DNA of 64,000 nucleotides from Bacteroidota bacterium (GCA_026390935.1 JAPLEZ010000153.1:68052-132051), one strand, 5' to 3'. Counted from the stretch's first letter, positions 37,053 to 46,534 are shown. Numbers and translations are program-made. The notes: generated by a model from the sequence alone, not told the origin.

Positions 37053-38996
37053 TTAATTTCTCCCCAAAATCGCCGACAATTGTTTCTTAGCTTCATTGTA
37101 CAACATCAATTCTTGTATGTCATTGTCGTTGGATTGCTCTTTTATTTTGAGTTGCAATTCGTGAATGTTGCGTTGAACGGTGGCGAGTTTTAATCGGTTT
37201 ACTGCGGTTTCTACAGCGGTAGTTAGCAAATCATCTTCTCTGATAACCGTGATATGGTGTTGCTCCCAATTGTTGAGTTCGTACTTAAATTCCATCAGGT
37301 TGATGATGGCATTGTTGATTTCCATGTCCTGAGAATTCAAAAAATGTTTTTCATCAGGAACAGTGTTGTTCACCAATTGCTTTTTGTATTCGTTGTAAAT
37401 GGCTTGGTAAACGGGATTTTCAAAGGTGATGTTGTCTTCGTCTAAGGCACTCGTAATAAATTCTGCGATGTGAATATTTATTTCTTCTTCATTCTCTCCA
37501 TCAATTTGTATGCTGTGATGACCATATTGCAAAAGAATACGAATGAGTTCATTTTCCTGAGCTTTCAGAAAAAGATCTTCTTTGTTTTCGGGAACAACTA
37601 CTTCTTCAATTGGAACAGAGAAAAATGGTTCATCGCCAGCCAGTGAAACGGGCGCTGTGGTTGTTGTTTCTCCTCTTTTTTTCGCTTGATCTTTAAAATC
37701 TTTCGCGCGAATTTTATTGAGCTCGTTGATGAGTGTTTGCTCGGAAATATCCATCAATCTGCTTGTTTCCTGAGTAAAAACGGTGCGTTTGATAGGGTCG
37801 GGAATTTTAGCTACTGAGGTAACGATATCACGTATGAGTTCTGCTTTTTTAATTGGATCTCCGCCGGCTTCATCCAGTAGCACTTTACATTTAAAGTGGA
37901 TGAAATCTGTTGCGTCGTCCAAATATTTTTGAAGTGCTTCCGGTGAATTTTTGCGCGAGAAAGAATCCGGGTCTTCGCCATCAGGAAAGAGAATTACTTT
38001 TACGTTCAATCCTTCTTCCAAAAACATATCAATACCGCGGAAAGCTGCGCGGATACCTGCTGCGTCACCATCAAAGAGAACAGTCACGTTTTCTGTAAAT
38101 CTCTTGATGAGCTTAATTTGTTCTGCTGTCAACGCGGTTCCCGATGAAGCTACTGCATTTTCCACTCCCGCCTGATGCAAGGAAATAACATCCGTGTAGC
38201 CTTCAACGAGCAAACATCTGTCGTTTTTTATAATGGATTTTTTCGCCTGAAAAATTCCATAAAGGACTTTGCTTTTATGGTAAATGTCGGTTTCCGGACT
38301 GTTTACATACTTGGGAACTGTTTTGTCCTTTTTGAGTGTTCTTCCGCCGAAACCAATGATTCGTCCCGATAAATTGTGAATCGGAAACATTACTCTCGCC
38401 GCAAATCGATCGTTGAGATAATCGCCTTTTTCCAAAATAATTCCTGATTTCAGCAACAACTCCTTTTTATATCCCTTCGCTAATGCCCGTCCGGCCAAGA
38501 AATTCCTGTCTTCCGGACTATATCCCAGCTCAAATTTCTTGATCGTATCCAAAGTGAAACCTCTTTCTTTGAAATAACTCATTCCTATTGCGCGACCTTC
38601 CTGCAGTTCGGTAATGTTTTCTTTGTACAAATTTCCCGCAAACTGATGGATGAGGTACAGTGCCTCCCGTTCGTTTTCCAGTTGAACTTGTTCCGGACTT
38701 TGTTCTTCTTCCTGAATTTCAATGTTGTACTTTTTGGCCAGGAATTTCAGTGCTTCAGGATAGGTGAAATGCTCGTGTTCCATCAAAAAGGTAACAACAC
38801 TTCCTCCTTTGCCCGAACTAAAGCATTTAAAGATTTGTTTTGCCGGTGAAACGTAGAAGGACGGTGACTTTTCTTCGGTAAATGGGCTAAGGCCCTTAAA
38901 ATTACTCCCCGACTTTTTTAAGTTCACAAATTCACCAATCACCTCCTCGATGCGGGATTCTTCAAATATCTTATCTATGGTTTCCTTTGGAATCAC
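37053..38996 (-). CDS. dnaG: DNA primase DnaG
   Basis: 647 aa; FVNLKKSGSNFKGLSPFTEEKSPSFYVSPAKQIFKCFSSGKGGSVVTFLMEHEHFTYPEALKFLAKKYNIEI; LVEGYTDVISLHQAGVENAVASSGTALTAEQ (TOPRIM). Confidence 0.96.
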   Translation of the reverse strand: MIPKETIDKIFEESRIEEVIGEFVNLKKSGSNFKGLSPFTEEKSPSFYVSPAKQIFKCFSSGKGGSVVTFLMEHEHFTYPEALKFLAKKYNIEIQEEEQSPEQVQLENEREALYLIHQFAGNLYKENITELQEGRAIGMSYFKERGFTLDTIKKFELGYSPEDRNFLAGRALAKGYKKELLLKSGIILEKGDYLNDRFAARVMFPIHNLSGRIIGFGGRTLKKDKTVPKYVNSPETDIYHKSKVLYGIFQAKKSIIKNDRCLLVEGYTDVISLHQAGVENAVASSGTALTAEQIKLIKRFTENVTVLFDGDAAGIRAAFRGIDMFLEEGLNVKVILFPDGEDPDSFSRKNSPEALQKYLDDATDFIHFKCKVLLDEAGGDPIKKAELIRDIVTSVAKIPDPIKRTVFTQETSRLMDISEQTLINELNKIRAKDFKDQAKKRGETTTTAPVSLAGDEPFFSVPIEEVVVPENKEDLFLKAQENELIRILLQYGHHSIQIDGENEEEINIHIAEFITSALDEDNITFENPVYQAIYNEYKKQLVNNTVPDEKHFLNSQDMEINNAIINLMEFKYELNNWEQHHITVIREDDLLTTAVETAVNRLKLATVQRNIHELQLKIKEQSNDNDIQELMLYNEAKKQLSAILGRN

Positions 38997-39063
38997 TTGT
39001 TAAAAATAGAAAGATTCGGCCTGAATTGAAAGGGTTTTGTTTTATCTCACTACCTTTAGGGCC

Positions 39064-40104
39064 ATGAGCGCCGAAAAGAAAAATATAAGGAGTCTGTCAA
39101 TAGACGAATTGAAAGAGGAATTAAACTCTTTTGGGGAGAAGGCTTTTCGCGCAAAACAAATTTATGAGTGGTTGTGGAAGAAGTCGGTGACTTCCATTGA
39201 TCAAATGACCAGTTTATCCATTCCCCTAAGGAATCAGCTCAATGAAAAATTCACCATTCCGGCGGTGAAAGTCCATAAATGCCAAATCAGTAAAGATCGA
39301 ACCATCAAAAATGCTTTTCAATTGCACGATGGTTATATAGTGGAAGGTGTATTAATTCCTACAGATTCAAGGATGACCGCCTGTATTTCTTCGCAGGTAG
39401 GTTGCAGCTTAACTTGTAAGTTTTGTGCTACTGGTCGCATGAAAAGAGAGCGAAATATTGAATTTGATGAGATTTACGATCAAGTGGTTTTGATTAAGAA
39501 TCAGGCCATGGAAAAATACAATACTCCTTTGACTAATATTGTATACATGGGAATGGGAGAGCCTTTGCTGAATTATAAAAACACTTTGGCATCGATTGAA
39601 AAGATCACCTCTCCTGAAGGTTTGGGGATGTCGCCACAGCGCATCACAGTATCTACAGCAGGTGTAGCCAAAATGATACAAAAATTGGGAGATGATGAGG
39701 TGAAATTCCATCTCGCCCTATCGTTACACGCCGCCAATGATGAGAAAAGAAACAAGATTATGCCCATCAATGAGCAAAACTCCTTGGAATCCTTGGCTCA
39801 GTCACTAAAGTATTTTTACGAGAAAACCGGCACGCGTCCGACTTTTGAATTCATTGTCTTTAAAGACTTTAACGACAGCGTTGAAGATGCAGCTGATTTA
39901 GCCAAATTCGCTAAAAATGTTCCGTGTAAAATCAATATCATAGAATACAATCCTATTGAGGACGGGGAATTCCAACAAACCACCCCAGAGCGTTTAACCC
40001 GTTTTGCTGCTCATTTGGAAAGCAAAAATTTGGTGGTTAATATCCGTAGAAGTCGAGGAAAAGATATAGATGCAGCCTGTGGCCAACTCGCCAACAAGCA
40101 CTGA
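39064..40104 (+). CDS. rlmN: 23S rRNA (adenine-C2)-methyltransferase RlmN
   Basis: CISSQVGCSLTCKFCATGRMKRERNIEFDEI (radical SAM CxxxCxxC), NIVYMGMGEPLLNYKNTL, HLALSLHAANDEKRNKIMPIN. Confidence 0.96.
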   Translation: MSAEKKNIRSLSIDELKEELNSFGEKAFRAKQIYEWLWKKSVTSIDQMTSLSIPLRNQLNEKFTIPAVKVHKCQISKDRTIKNAFQLHDGYIVEGVLIPTDSRMTACISSQVGCSLTCKFCATGRMKRERNIEFDEIYDQVVLIKNQAMEKYNTPLTNIVYMGMGEPLLNYKNTLASIEKITSPEGLGMSPQRITVSTAGVAKMIQKLGDDEVKFHLALSLHAANDEKRNKIMPINEQNSLESLAQSLKYFYEKTGTRPTFEFIVFKDFNDSVEDAADLAKFAKNVPCKINIIEYNPIEDGEFQQTTPERLTRFAAHLESKNLVVNIRRSRGKDIDAACGQLANKH

Positions 40105-40211
40105 TTATAAAAAATATTCATCTGACAGTAAGTTCGTTGCAAATTATTTACATAGTTTTGTAACCATGGGTCTTTCTTCTCCGTACGGAGGCATCCCTAA
40201 ACTTAACTTGT

Positions 40212-41231
40212 ATGAAAAATCGTATTTTAATTGCCTTACTATTTAGCGCCTTTTATTGTAATGCCGCAGATTATTGGTCAATAAGTACAAACACTTGGTC
40301 AAACACCGATGGTGGAGCAGATTGTTTGTGTTCCCCTGGGAACTTAACCACAGGAGATAATGTGTATGTGAAGCATTATATTGATAGTCCGGTAATGACT
40401 TTATCGGGTACTCCATCAGTTACAATTTATAGTGCTGGTCGCTGGACTTTAACCGGAGGAGCTATGGACATTAATGCCGGCTCTTGGACAATCAATTCAG
40501 GCGGAACTTTAAAAGTTAGTGATGGTGATTTGACAAGTGGTGGCTTTACTACATTTGCTATTAATGGCAGGTTGGAAGCAGTAAATTTGACAAACAGCGG
40601 AGCTATCACTGGGGCGGGAATCATATCTTACAGTGGTGGTTTGGTGAATACAGGGACCATTGCTCCCTTGACTGCTTTGCCTGTTTCTTTGATTGATTTC
40701 AATGCGACACAAAGTAGTGGGGTTGCAGAAATAAAATGGTCAACAGCTTCAGAAATTAGTAGCGATTATTTTACTGTTCTGCGTTCAACAAACGCTACCG
40801 ATTTTGAGTCGGTAGCAATAGTGAAAGCCCAAGGTAATAGTGAGTTTATTGTGAATTATTCTTGCATAGATCAATTGCCGGTAACAGACCTAGTGTATTA
40901 TCAATTGCTAGAAACAGACATTAATGGCAGTACTCAAAAATCAAAGATCATTGCTTTGCAGCTGCAAGGGAGTTTGGATCTTGCGTCACGTGTTTATCCA
41001 AATCCAGCAGTGGAAGAAACCAATGTGATTTTTTCCACAGTAAAGGCAGGGTTTTATAAATTACAATTATCAAATGTTGATGGTCAAATTCTCTATGCTG
41101 GCTCTACGTATGCTTTAGAGGGAGAAAATAGTGTGGTAATTTCTTTGGGTGAGTATACTGACAATTTTTATGTGCTCACATTGAGTAATTCTGATAATGT
41201 TAGTTCTCGTGTTCAAATTGTAAAAAAATAG
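40212..41231 (+). CDS. Secreted protein with T9SS type A sorting domain
   Basis: Signal peptide; LPVSLIDFNATQSSGVAEIKWSTASEISSDYFTVLRSTNATDFESV; C-term VYPNPAVEETNVIFS...SSRVQIVKK. Confidence 0.85.
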   Translation: MKNRILIALLFSAFYCNAADYWSISTNTWSNTDGGADCLCSPGNLTTGDNVYVKHYIDSPVMTLSGTPSVTIYSAGRWTLTGGAMDINAGSWTINSGGTLKVSDGDLTSGGFTTFAINGRLEAVNLTNSGAITGAGIISYSGGLVNTGTIAPLTALPVSLIDFNATQSSGVAEIKWSTASEISSDYFTVLRSTNATDFESVAIVKAQGNSEFIVNYSCIDQLPVTDLVYYQLLETDINGSTQKSKIIALQLQGSLDLASRVYPNPAVEETNVIFSTVKAGFYKLQLSNVDGQILYAGSTYALEGENSVVISLGEYTDNFYVLTLSNSDNVSSRVQIVKK

Positions 41232-41250
41232 GACTTCCTGTTCGTTTTGT

Positions 41251-42258
41251 TTGCTGGTGATTTTGTACTTTCACCTTTCATTGGCAACAATACAATCCAT
41301 ACAGGCACCCATCTTGAAAGAGATGGATTTGTTTGAAAAAACTTTCAAACAATCAATGAAGAGTTCAACGCCCTTGTTGGATAAAATCACGTATTTTATT
41401 GTAAAGCAAAAAGGAAAGCATGTTCGTCCGATGTTTGTGTTTTTAACTGCCAATTTGTGTGGTGGAATAACAGAGCGAACATATAGAGCTGCCGGCCTCA
41501 TTGAAATGATACATACCGCTACTTTGGTGCACGACGATGTGGTGGATGACGCGAATTTGCGCAGAGGATTTTTTTCAATTAATGCCCTTTGGAAAAATAA
41601 AATTGCGGTATTGGTAGGCGATTATCTGCTCTCTAAGAGTTTGCAATTGTCTGCTGATAATGATGATCTCGATTTTCTCAAAATTCTTTCGGCTACCACC
41701 AAGGAAATGAGTGAAGGAGAATTGTTGCAAATTGAAAAAGCACGGCGTTTGGACATTGATGAAGCTGTGTATTTTGAAATCATTCGTCAGAAAACAGCCA
41801 CGTTAATAGCTTCCTGTTGTGCGTGTGGTGCTGCATCTGCAGGAGCCAACAGCGAATTGGTTTTAAAGATGAAATTGCTAGGTGAAAAAATAGGCATTGC
41901 TTTTCAAATCAAAGATGATTTGTTTGATTATGAAGCACAGTCCAGTATTTTAGGAAAACCTGTGGGTATCGATATTAAGGAAAAGAAGATGACCTTGCCT
42001 TTAATTCATGTATTGAGTAAAGCACCGCGCAGTGAAAAAAAGTGGATCATCAACATCATGAAAAATCACAATGAGGATTCTAAAAAAGTGAAAGAGCTTA
42101 TTCAATATGTAAAAGACAAGGGAGGCATTGAATATGCAACACAAAAGATGATGCTCTATAAAAAATCAGCCATTGATATTTTACATACCTTTCCAGATAC
42201 CGATTCACGTGCATCTTTTATTGATTTGATTATTTTTACTACCGAAAGAACAAAATGA
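41251..42258 (+). CDS. Polyprenyl synthetase family protein
   Basis: TATLVHDDVVDDANLRRG (first Asp-rich motif), GIAFQIKDDLFDYEAQ (second). Confidence 0.93.
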   Translation: MLVILYFHLSLATIQSIQAPILKEMDLFEKTFKQSMKSSTPLLDKITYFIVKQKGKHVRPMFVFLTANLCGGITERTYRAAGLIEMIHTATLVHDDVVDDANLRRGFFSINALWKNKIAVLVGDYLLSKSLQLSADNDDLDFLKILSATTKEMSEGELLQIEKARRLDIDEAVYFEIIRQKTATLIASCCACGAASAGANSELVLKMKLLGEKIGIAFQIKDDLFDYEAQSSILGKPVGIDIKEKKMTLPLIHVLSKAPRSEKKWIINIMKNHNEDSKKVKELIQYVKDKGGIEYATQKMMLYKKSAIDILHTFPDTDSRASFIDLIIFTTERTK

Positions 42259-43061
42259 TGAGCAAAATCAGTAAGTTGATAAAAGGAATCGCTGCTTTGC
42301 TAAAGCAGCCTTATCTTTTGAATCTTGTGCTTGAATCATCGGAATACCATCAAAAAATTATACAAAAAAAGTATCCTGAAATTGCCCAGGGATTGCCACA
42401 AATTTCATTTTTGGACATTACACATAAAAAGCAAATTTCAGTTTCTCCATTTGCTTTTTTAGAAGGCGGATCTTTATCCACTGATCTTGGATTATTAAAG
42501 ATTTTAGCAGAAAAGAAATCAAATACTTCTTATTTTGAAATTGGTACCTGGAGAGGAGAAAGCGTTGCCAATGTTGCTGCTGTTGCTGAAAAATGCTATA
42601 CGCTAAATCTTTCTGCTGAAGAAATGCAGCGCATGGGTTTGGCGCAACGATATATTGATTTACATGGATTTTATTCAAAAAATTTATCCAATGTATCTCA
42701 TTTGAATGGCCATTCACACTCTTTTGATTTTGCTCCATATCATAAAAAAATGGATTTGGTTTTTATTGATGGCGATCATCATTACGATAGTGTTTTAAAA
42801 GATACGCAAACTGCTTTTTCCTTGCTAAAAGATGATAACTCTATCATAGTATGGCACGATTACACTAACGGACCAGAAACCATTCGTTGGGAAGTTTTTC
42901 GTGGTATTTGGGAAGCCACTCCTCACGATAAAAGAAAGCATTTGTATAAGGTAGCCAATACGCAATGTGCGGTGTATTATCCATTTTCAGTGCCTTCAAA
43001 AATTGCTAAATACCCCGAAACTCCTGCCATTGAGTTCAAAGTCGATATGACTTTTCATTGA
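42255..43061 (+). CDS. Class I SAM-dependent methyltransferase
   Basis: YFEIGTWRGESVANVAAVAEKCYTLNLS...MDLVFIDGDHHYDSVLKDTQTAFSLLKDDNSIIVWHDY. Confidence 0.85.
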   Translation: MMSKISKLIKGIAALLKQPYLLNLVLESSEYHQKIIQKKYPEIAQGLPQISFLDITHKKQISVSPFAFLEGGSLSTDLGLLKILAEKKSNTSYFEIGTWRGESVANVAAVAEKCYTLNLSAEEMQRMGLAQRYIDLHGFYSKNLSNVSHLNGHSHSFDFAPYHKKMDLVFIDGDHHYDSVLKDTQTAFSLLKDDNSIIVWHDYTNGPETIRWEVFRGIWEATPHDKRKHLYKVANTQCAVYYPFSVPSKIAKYPETPAIEFKVDMTFH

Positions 43062-43166
43062 TCCCTCCCGCCGAATTTTATAACAAATCTGCTCTAAAGT
43101 ATAACAACTTGGGTTGATTTTGCCGCGTTCTTCGATTGCAACACTTTCATCTAAAATTTTGCAATC

Positions 43167-43697
43167 TTGAACTTTGAAGCACTATATCATCAACACAAGC
43201 GCATGGTTTACAACCTTGCTTTGAGTTATCTTCAAAATCATGAAGATGCTCAGGAGGTCACGCAGGATGTTTTCGTGTCGGTACATCAATCCATTGAAGG
43301 GTTTAATAAGCAGTCGACATTCAGCACGTGGATTTACAGAATCACCATCAACAAAGCGCTGGATTTTATTCGTGCTAAAAACAGAAAAAAACGCTTTGCA
43401 TTTTTCTCTTCTCTGTTTCATGAAAATAGCGGTGAAGTTAAATATGAAAGTGTGGGCTTCGACCATCCCGGAGTGGAACTGGAAAACAAGGAAGCGTTGG
43501 AAAATATTTTTGCCCAAATCAACACTTTGCCAGAAAATCAGAAGACAGCATTGATCTTAAGTAAAATTGAAAAATTGTCGCAAGTGGAAGTGGCCGAAAT
43601 AATGAATTTATCGGCGAAAGCTGTGGAGTCATTGCTAGGAAGAGCAAAGGAGAATCTCATGAAAAAATTGAATGAACGAAGGATCAACGAAAATTAA
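43167..43697 (+). CDS. ECF RNA polymerase sigma factor
   Basis: QNHEDAQEVTQDVFVSVHQSIEGFNKQSTFSTWIYRITINKALDFIRAKNRKKR; LSKIEKLSQVEVAEIMNLSAKAVESLLGRAKENLMKKL. Confidence 0.94.
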   Translation: MNFEALYHQHKRMVYNLALSYLQNHEDAQEVTQDVFVSVHQSIEGFNKQSTFSTWIYRITINKALDFIRAKNRKKRFAFFSSLFHENSGEVKYESVGFDHPGVELENKEALENIFAQINTLPENQKTALILSKIEKLSQVEVAEIMNLSAKAVESLLGRAKENLMKKLNERRINEN

Positions 43698-43705
43698 TCG
43701 TCTAA
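43678..43705 (+). promoter_or_regulatory. Putative second-type ECF promoter (GAAGGAT-N14-CGTCTAA)
   Basis: GAAGGATcaacgaaaattaatCGTCTAA just before ORF 43724; same pattern at 44455-44482. Confidence 0.62.
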
Positions 43706-43723
43706 ATGTAAAGAGCCGTATTT

Positions 43724-43996
43724 ATGGAAAAAAATTACGAAAAATTAGACCTCTTAAATAAGATACATAAAGTGGATCCACCGCCGTTTTTGTATACGCG
43801 TATTTTACAAAAAATTGAAAGTGCGGTGGATCCATACTATAACAAAGGAATAGCGCGTAGCATAGTGCTTTCTCTTTTTGTAGTGTTGATGATAAACTTT
43901 ATGGTGATAGGCGCAAGCTCAAAAAATACTGCTAATGAAAGCACTATTGTGGATGACATGAATTTAATGCCAAATAACACTTTGTATCATGAATAA
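43724..43996 (+). CDS. Small single-TM protein, candidate anti-sigma factor
   Basis: 90 aa, N-terminal cytoplasmic segment then TM SIVLSLFVVLMINFMVIGA; directly after sigma gene. Confidence 0.65.
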   Translation: MEKNYEKLDLLNKIHKVDPPPFLYTRILQKIESAVDPYYNKGIARSIVLSLFVVLMINFMVIGASSKNTANESTIVDDMNLMPNNTLYHE

Positions 43997-44441
43997 AGTA
44001 AAACTCCTCAGTTATATTTCAGTGGGTTTACTGCTCACTAATATTTTGGTGCTTTGCTTTTTGTTTTTTGGAAAGCCAAAACATCATGGTCCACCTAATG
44101 TTCGCGAAGAAGTGATTGAAAAATTAGACTTTAATGAAAATCAGATCTTGATTTATGATCAATTGATTCAATGGCATCAGCATGAAATTATGAAAGCAGA
44201 AAAGGAGATGCTGCGCTTGAAAACTCAGTTGTATGTTGGATTAGCAAGTAATTCCGATGAATGTGTGAAAGATTCAATAGTTAGAGAAATTGCAAATGTT
44301 GATATTGAAATTGAAAACATTCATTATAAACATTTTCAAGATATAAACGATTTGTGCTCTGAGGAGCAAAAGGTTAAGTTTCAGGAATTGGTGTTACAAA
44401 TTTCGAATTATTTTCGACCACAAATGAAAAGGAAAAAATAA
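43989..44441 (+). CDS. CpxP/Spy/CnrX-like periplasmic sensor protein (membrane anchored)
   Basis: TM then HHGPPNVREEVIEKLDFNENQILIYDQLIQWHQHEIMKAEKEMLRLKTQLYVGL; helical, His/Met-containing. Confidence 0.6.
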   Translation: MNKVKLLSYISVGLLLTNILVLCFLFFGKPKHHGPPNVREEVIEKLDFNENQILIYDQLIQWHQHEIMKAEKEMLRLKTQLYVGLASNSDECVKDSIVREIANVDIEIENIHYKHFQDINDLCSEEQKVKFQELVLQISNYFRPQMKRKK

Positions 44442-44454
44442 TTTAATTTCTTCC

Positions 44455-44482
44455 GAAGGATGTTAAAATGATGAGCGTCTAA
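44455..44482 (+). promoter_or_regulatory. Putative second-type ECF promoter (GAAGGAT-N14-CGTCTAA)
   Basis: GAAGGATgttaaaatgatgagCGTCTAA upstream of the YHYH-domain gene. Confidence 0.62.
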
Positions 44483-44515
44483 TTTTAAAAACCATTATAA
44501 ACTAAATTCCCAACT

Positions 44516-45346
44516 ATGAAAAAATTAATCATTCCAGTTTTAGTAATTAGCTTGACAGCTTGCTCTAAAACCGACACTTCATCTGATGATTCAAGCACCA
44601 CATCAGAAACAGCAACAACTAGCGATTTCACTCGCTTGTATGATAAAATGTATAATGTTACTTCTGTGGATTACAGCGGATCGAGCAACGTAATAATAAA
44701 AACTACTGACGTGCCCGATCACAAAACACCTTTCTTTGGTGTTAACAATGCGAAGTACGAAGCATACAATGGAGATAATCCTGATTTTAGCACCAAAATA
44801 AGTTTGATGGGAAATATTTCCGATCCTACTTTATTGTCGCAATCCTACACTTTTACGTTGCCAAAAAATCCTACTCAAGCAAGTTCGCACACCTCTACAA
44901 GCGGCGGAGCGATGGGAGTTGCCAGAAATGGTGTGGTTTTTTTCAATCAATACAATGGAGCCAATGCTGCTTTAGATGAATTGGAAATTAACAATGCCGA
45001 TCAGTATTTAGGACATCCTACGCCTTCAGCAGGAAATTCAGGTGCGATTTACCATTACCATTACGAACCGAAATACCTTACTACAAAATTTGGGACATCA
45101 GGATTTATGGGCTTTTTGCTAGATGGTTTTCCGGTATATGGCCCCTATGAAAACGGCACAAAAATTACTACGGATATGTTGGATGAGTACAATGGTCACG
45201 TGAGTAGCACAGAAGATTATCCTAATGATAAAATTTATCATTATCATGTTATTTCTGCCACATCAAGTGTTGCTTCTGTTTTGAAGTTGGCCGCACCTTA
45301 CATCAATGGAGGAAAATATTACGGCAAAAAAGGAACTGTTAATTAA
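44516..45346 (+). CDS. YHYH domain-containing lipoprotein
   Basis: LTACSKTD lipobox; GAIYHYHYEPKYLTTKFGTSGFMGFLLDGFPVYGPYENGTKI...NDKIYHYHVIS. Confidence 0.88.
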   Translation: MKKLIIPVLVISLTACSKTDTSSDDSSTTSETATTSDFTRLYDKMYNVTSVDYSGSSNVIIKTTDVPDHKTPFFGVNNAKYEAYNGDNPDFSTKISLMGNISDPTLLSQSYTFTLPKNPTQASSHTSTSGGAMGVARNGVVFFNQYNGANAALDELEINNADQYLGHPTPSAGNSGAIYHYHYEPKYLTTKFGTSGFMGFLLDGFPVYGPYENGTKITTDMLDEYNGHVSSTEDYPNDKIYHYHVISATSSVASVLKLAAPYINGGKYYGKKGTVN

Positions 45347-45903
45347 TGAAAGTTTCTTTCGTCATATTATTTTTAGCTGTATTCTGCTACTTCTTTTTAA
45401 GTAGCGGGATACAGCTTCCTCCACAAGTGTTTGTTGTGAATTCAGATCCACAATTGAAAAATATAAATGGCACCTGGATGTATCACAATGAAGAATTCAA
45501 CGGTTACATTGTTGAAAAGGATAGTGGAGTGGTTTCAGCAAAATTGCCCGTGCTAAACGGAAAGGAAAATGGCATTGCATACGGTTGGTTTAAAAACGGA
45601 CAAAAAAAATATGAGTTCGGATATGAAGATGGTAATAGAGAAGGCTACCATAAAAGCTGGTATGACAATGGAACTCTTGCGTTTTGCTATTTTTTTCACA
45701 ACGATAAGTATGAAGGAGAACAGCGTACTTACTATAAAAGCGGTCACCTGTGGCAAAGTTTGAATTACGTTGAAGGATATGAAGAAGGAAAGCAAATTTC
45801 CAAAAATGACAGTGGCAGAGTAGTTAATAATTTCACAATTAAAAACGGAAAATTATATGGAGTCGTTGGTAGATTTGATTGCATGTCGGTACATAAAGAG
45901 TAA
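45346..45903 (+). CDS. MORN-repeat (YwqK-like) protein
   Basis: NGKENGIAYGWFKNGQKKYEFGYEDGNREGYHKSWYDNGTLAFCYFFHNDKYEGEQRTYYKSGHLWQSLNYVEGYEEGKQ. Confidence 0.8.
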   Translation: MKVSFVILFLAVFCYFFLSSGIQLPPQVFVVNSDPQLKNINGTWMYHNEEFNGYIVEKDSGVVSAKLPVLNGKENGIAYGWFKNGQKKYEFGYEDGNREGYHKSWYDNGTLAFCYFFHNDKYEGEQRTYYKSGHLWQSLNYVEGYEEGKQISKNDSGRVVNNFTIKNGKLYGVVGRFDCMSVHKE

Positions 45904-46534
45904 GATATTTTTCTTTATTGTAATGAGTGTTTCTTTGTTTTCTTGTGCGGAAGAGGAACAAGAAGTTTTGCCTTTTTACAACAGTGCGCAATTTGATGCC
46001 GAGTGGATAAAGAGCGATGAAGCGCGTTATGATAGCATTCATTTGGTGGATACCTTTTCTCTTAAAAATCAGTTGGGACACACCATCACAAAAGATTCAT
46101 TGGATGGATATATTTACGTGGCCAATTTTTTCTTTACAACTTGTTCAAGTATTTGTCCGAAAATGGTAAGTAATTTACAAGTGTTGCAAGATTCCTTCGC
46201 TACTAATTCGGCAATAAAACTAGTTTCATTTTCTGTAATGCCTTGGGTGGATTCTGTTCCTGCATTGAAGGAGTACGGCGAAATCCACGATGTTAATCCC
46301 AACAAATGGCATTTGCTCACGGGATCCAAAGAACGTATTTATGATTTGGGTAGAAAATCGTATTTCGCTGAAAAAGGTTTGGGTTTGCAAAAGACAACAG
46401 ATGAGTTTTTACACACCGAATCAATGTTGCTCATTGATAAAAAAGGAAGATTGCGTGGAATTTACAATGCCACGCAAAAGGTTGATATAGGAAGGGTTTT
46501 GGAGGATATTCAAGTTTTACTTTGTGAAGAATAA
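45857..46534 (+). CDS. SCO family protein (SCO1/SenC copper-chaperone family)
   Basis: YIYVANFFFTTCSSICPKMVSNLQVLQDSF (CxxxC)...EYGEIHDVNPNKWHLLTGSKERIYDLGRKSY...FLHTESMLLIDKKGRLRGIYN. True start may be downstream (e.g. near 45923). Confidence 0.9.
   Translation: MESLVDLIACRYIKSKIFFFIVMSVSLFSCAEEEQEVLPFYNSAQFDAEWIKSDEARYDSIHLVDTFSLKNQLGHTITKDSLDGYIYVANFFFTTCSSICPKMVSNLQVLQDSFATNSAIKLVSFSVMPWVDSVPALKEYGEIHDVNPNKWHLLTGSKERIYDLGRKSYFAEKGLGLQKTTDEFLHTESMLLIDKKGRLRGIYNATQKVDIGRVLEDIQVLLCEE

Noticed and set aside
40153-40160. TAGTTTTG resembling the Bacteroidota -7 element (TAnnTTTG) upstream of ORF 40212
   Set aside because: No convincing -33 TTTG at the expected distance, so support is too weak to list as a promoter.
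43148-43154. CATCTAA upstream of the second ECF sigma gene as a possible autoregulatory -10
   Set aside because: The GAAGGAT block is absent at the required spacing (GTTCTTC at 43127), so the bipartite element is not supported there.
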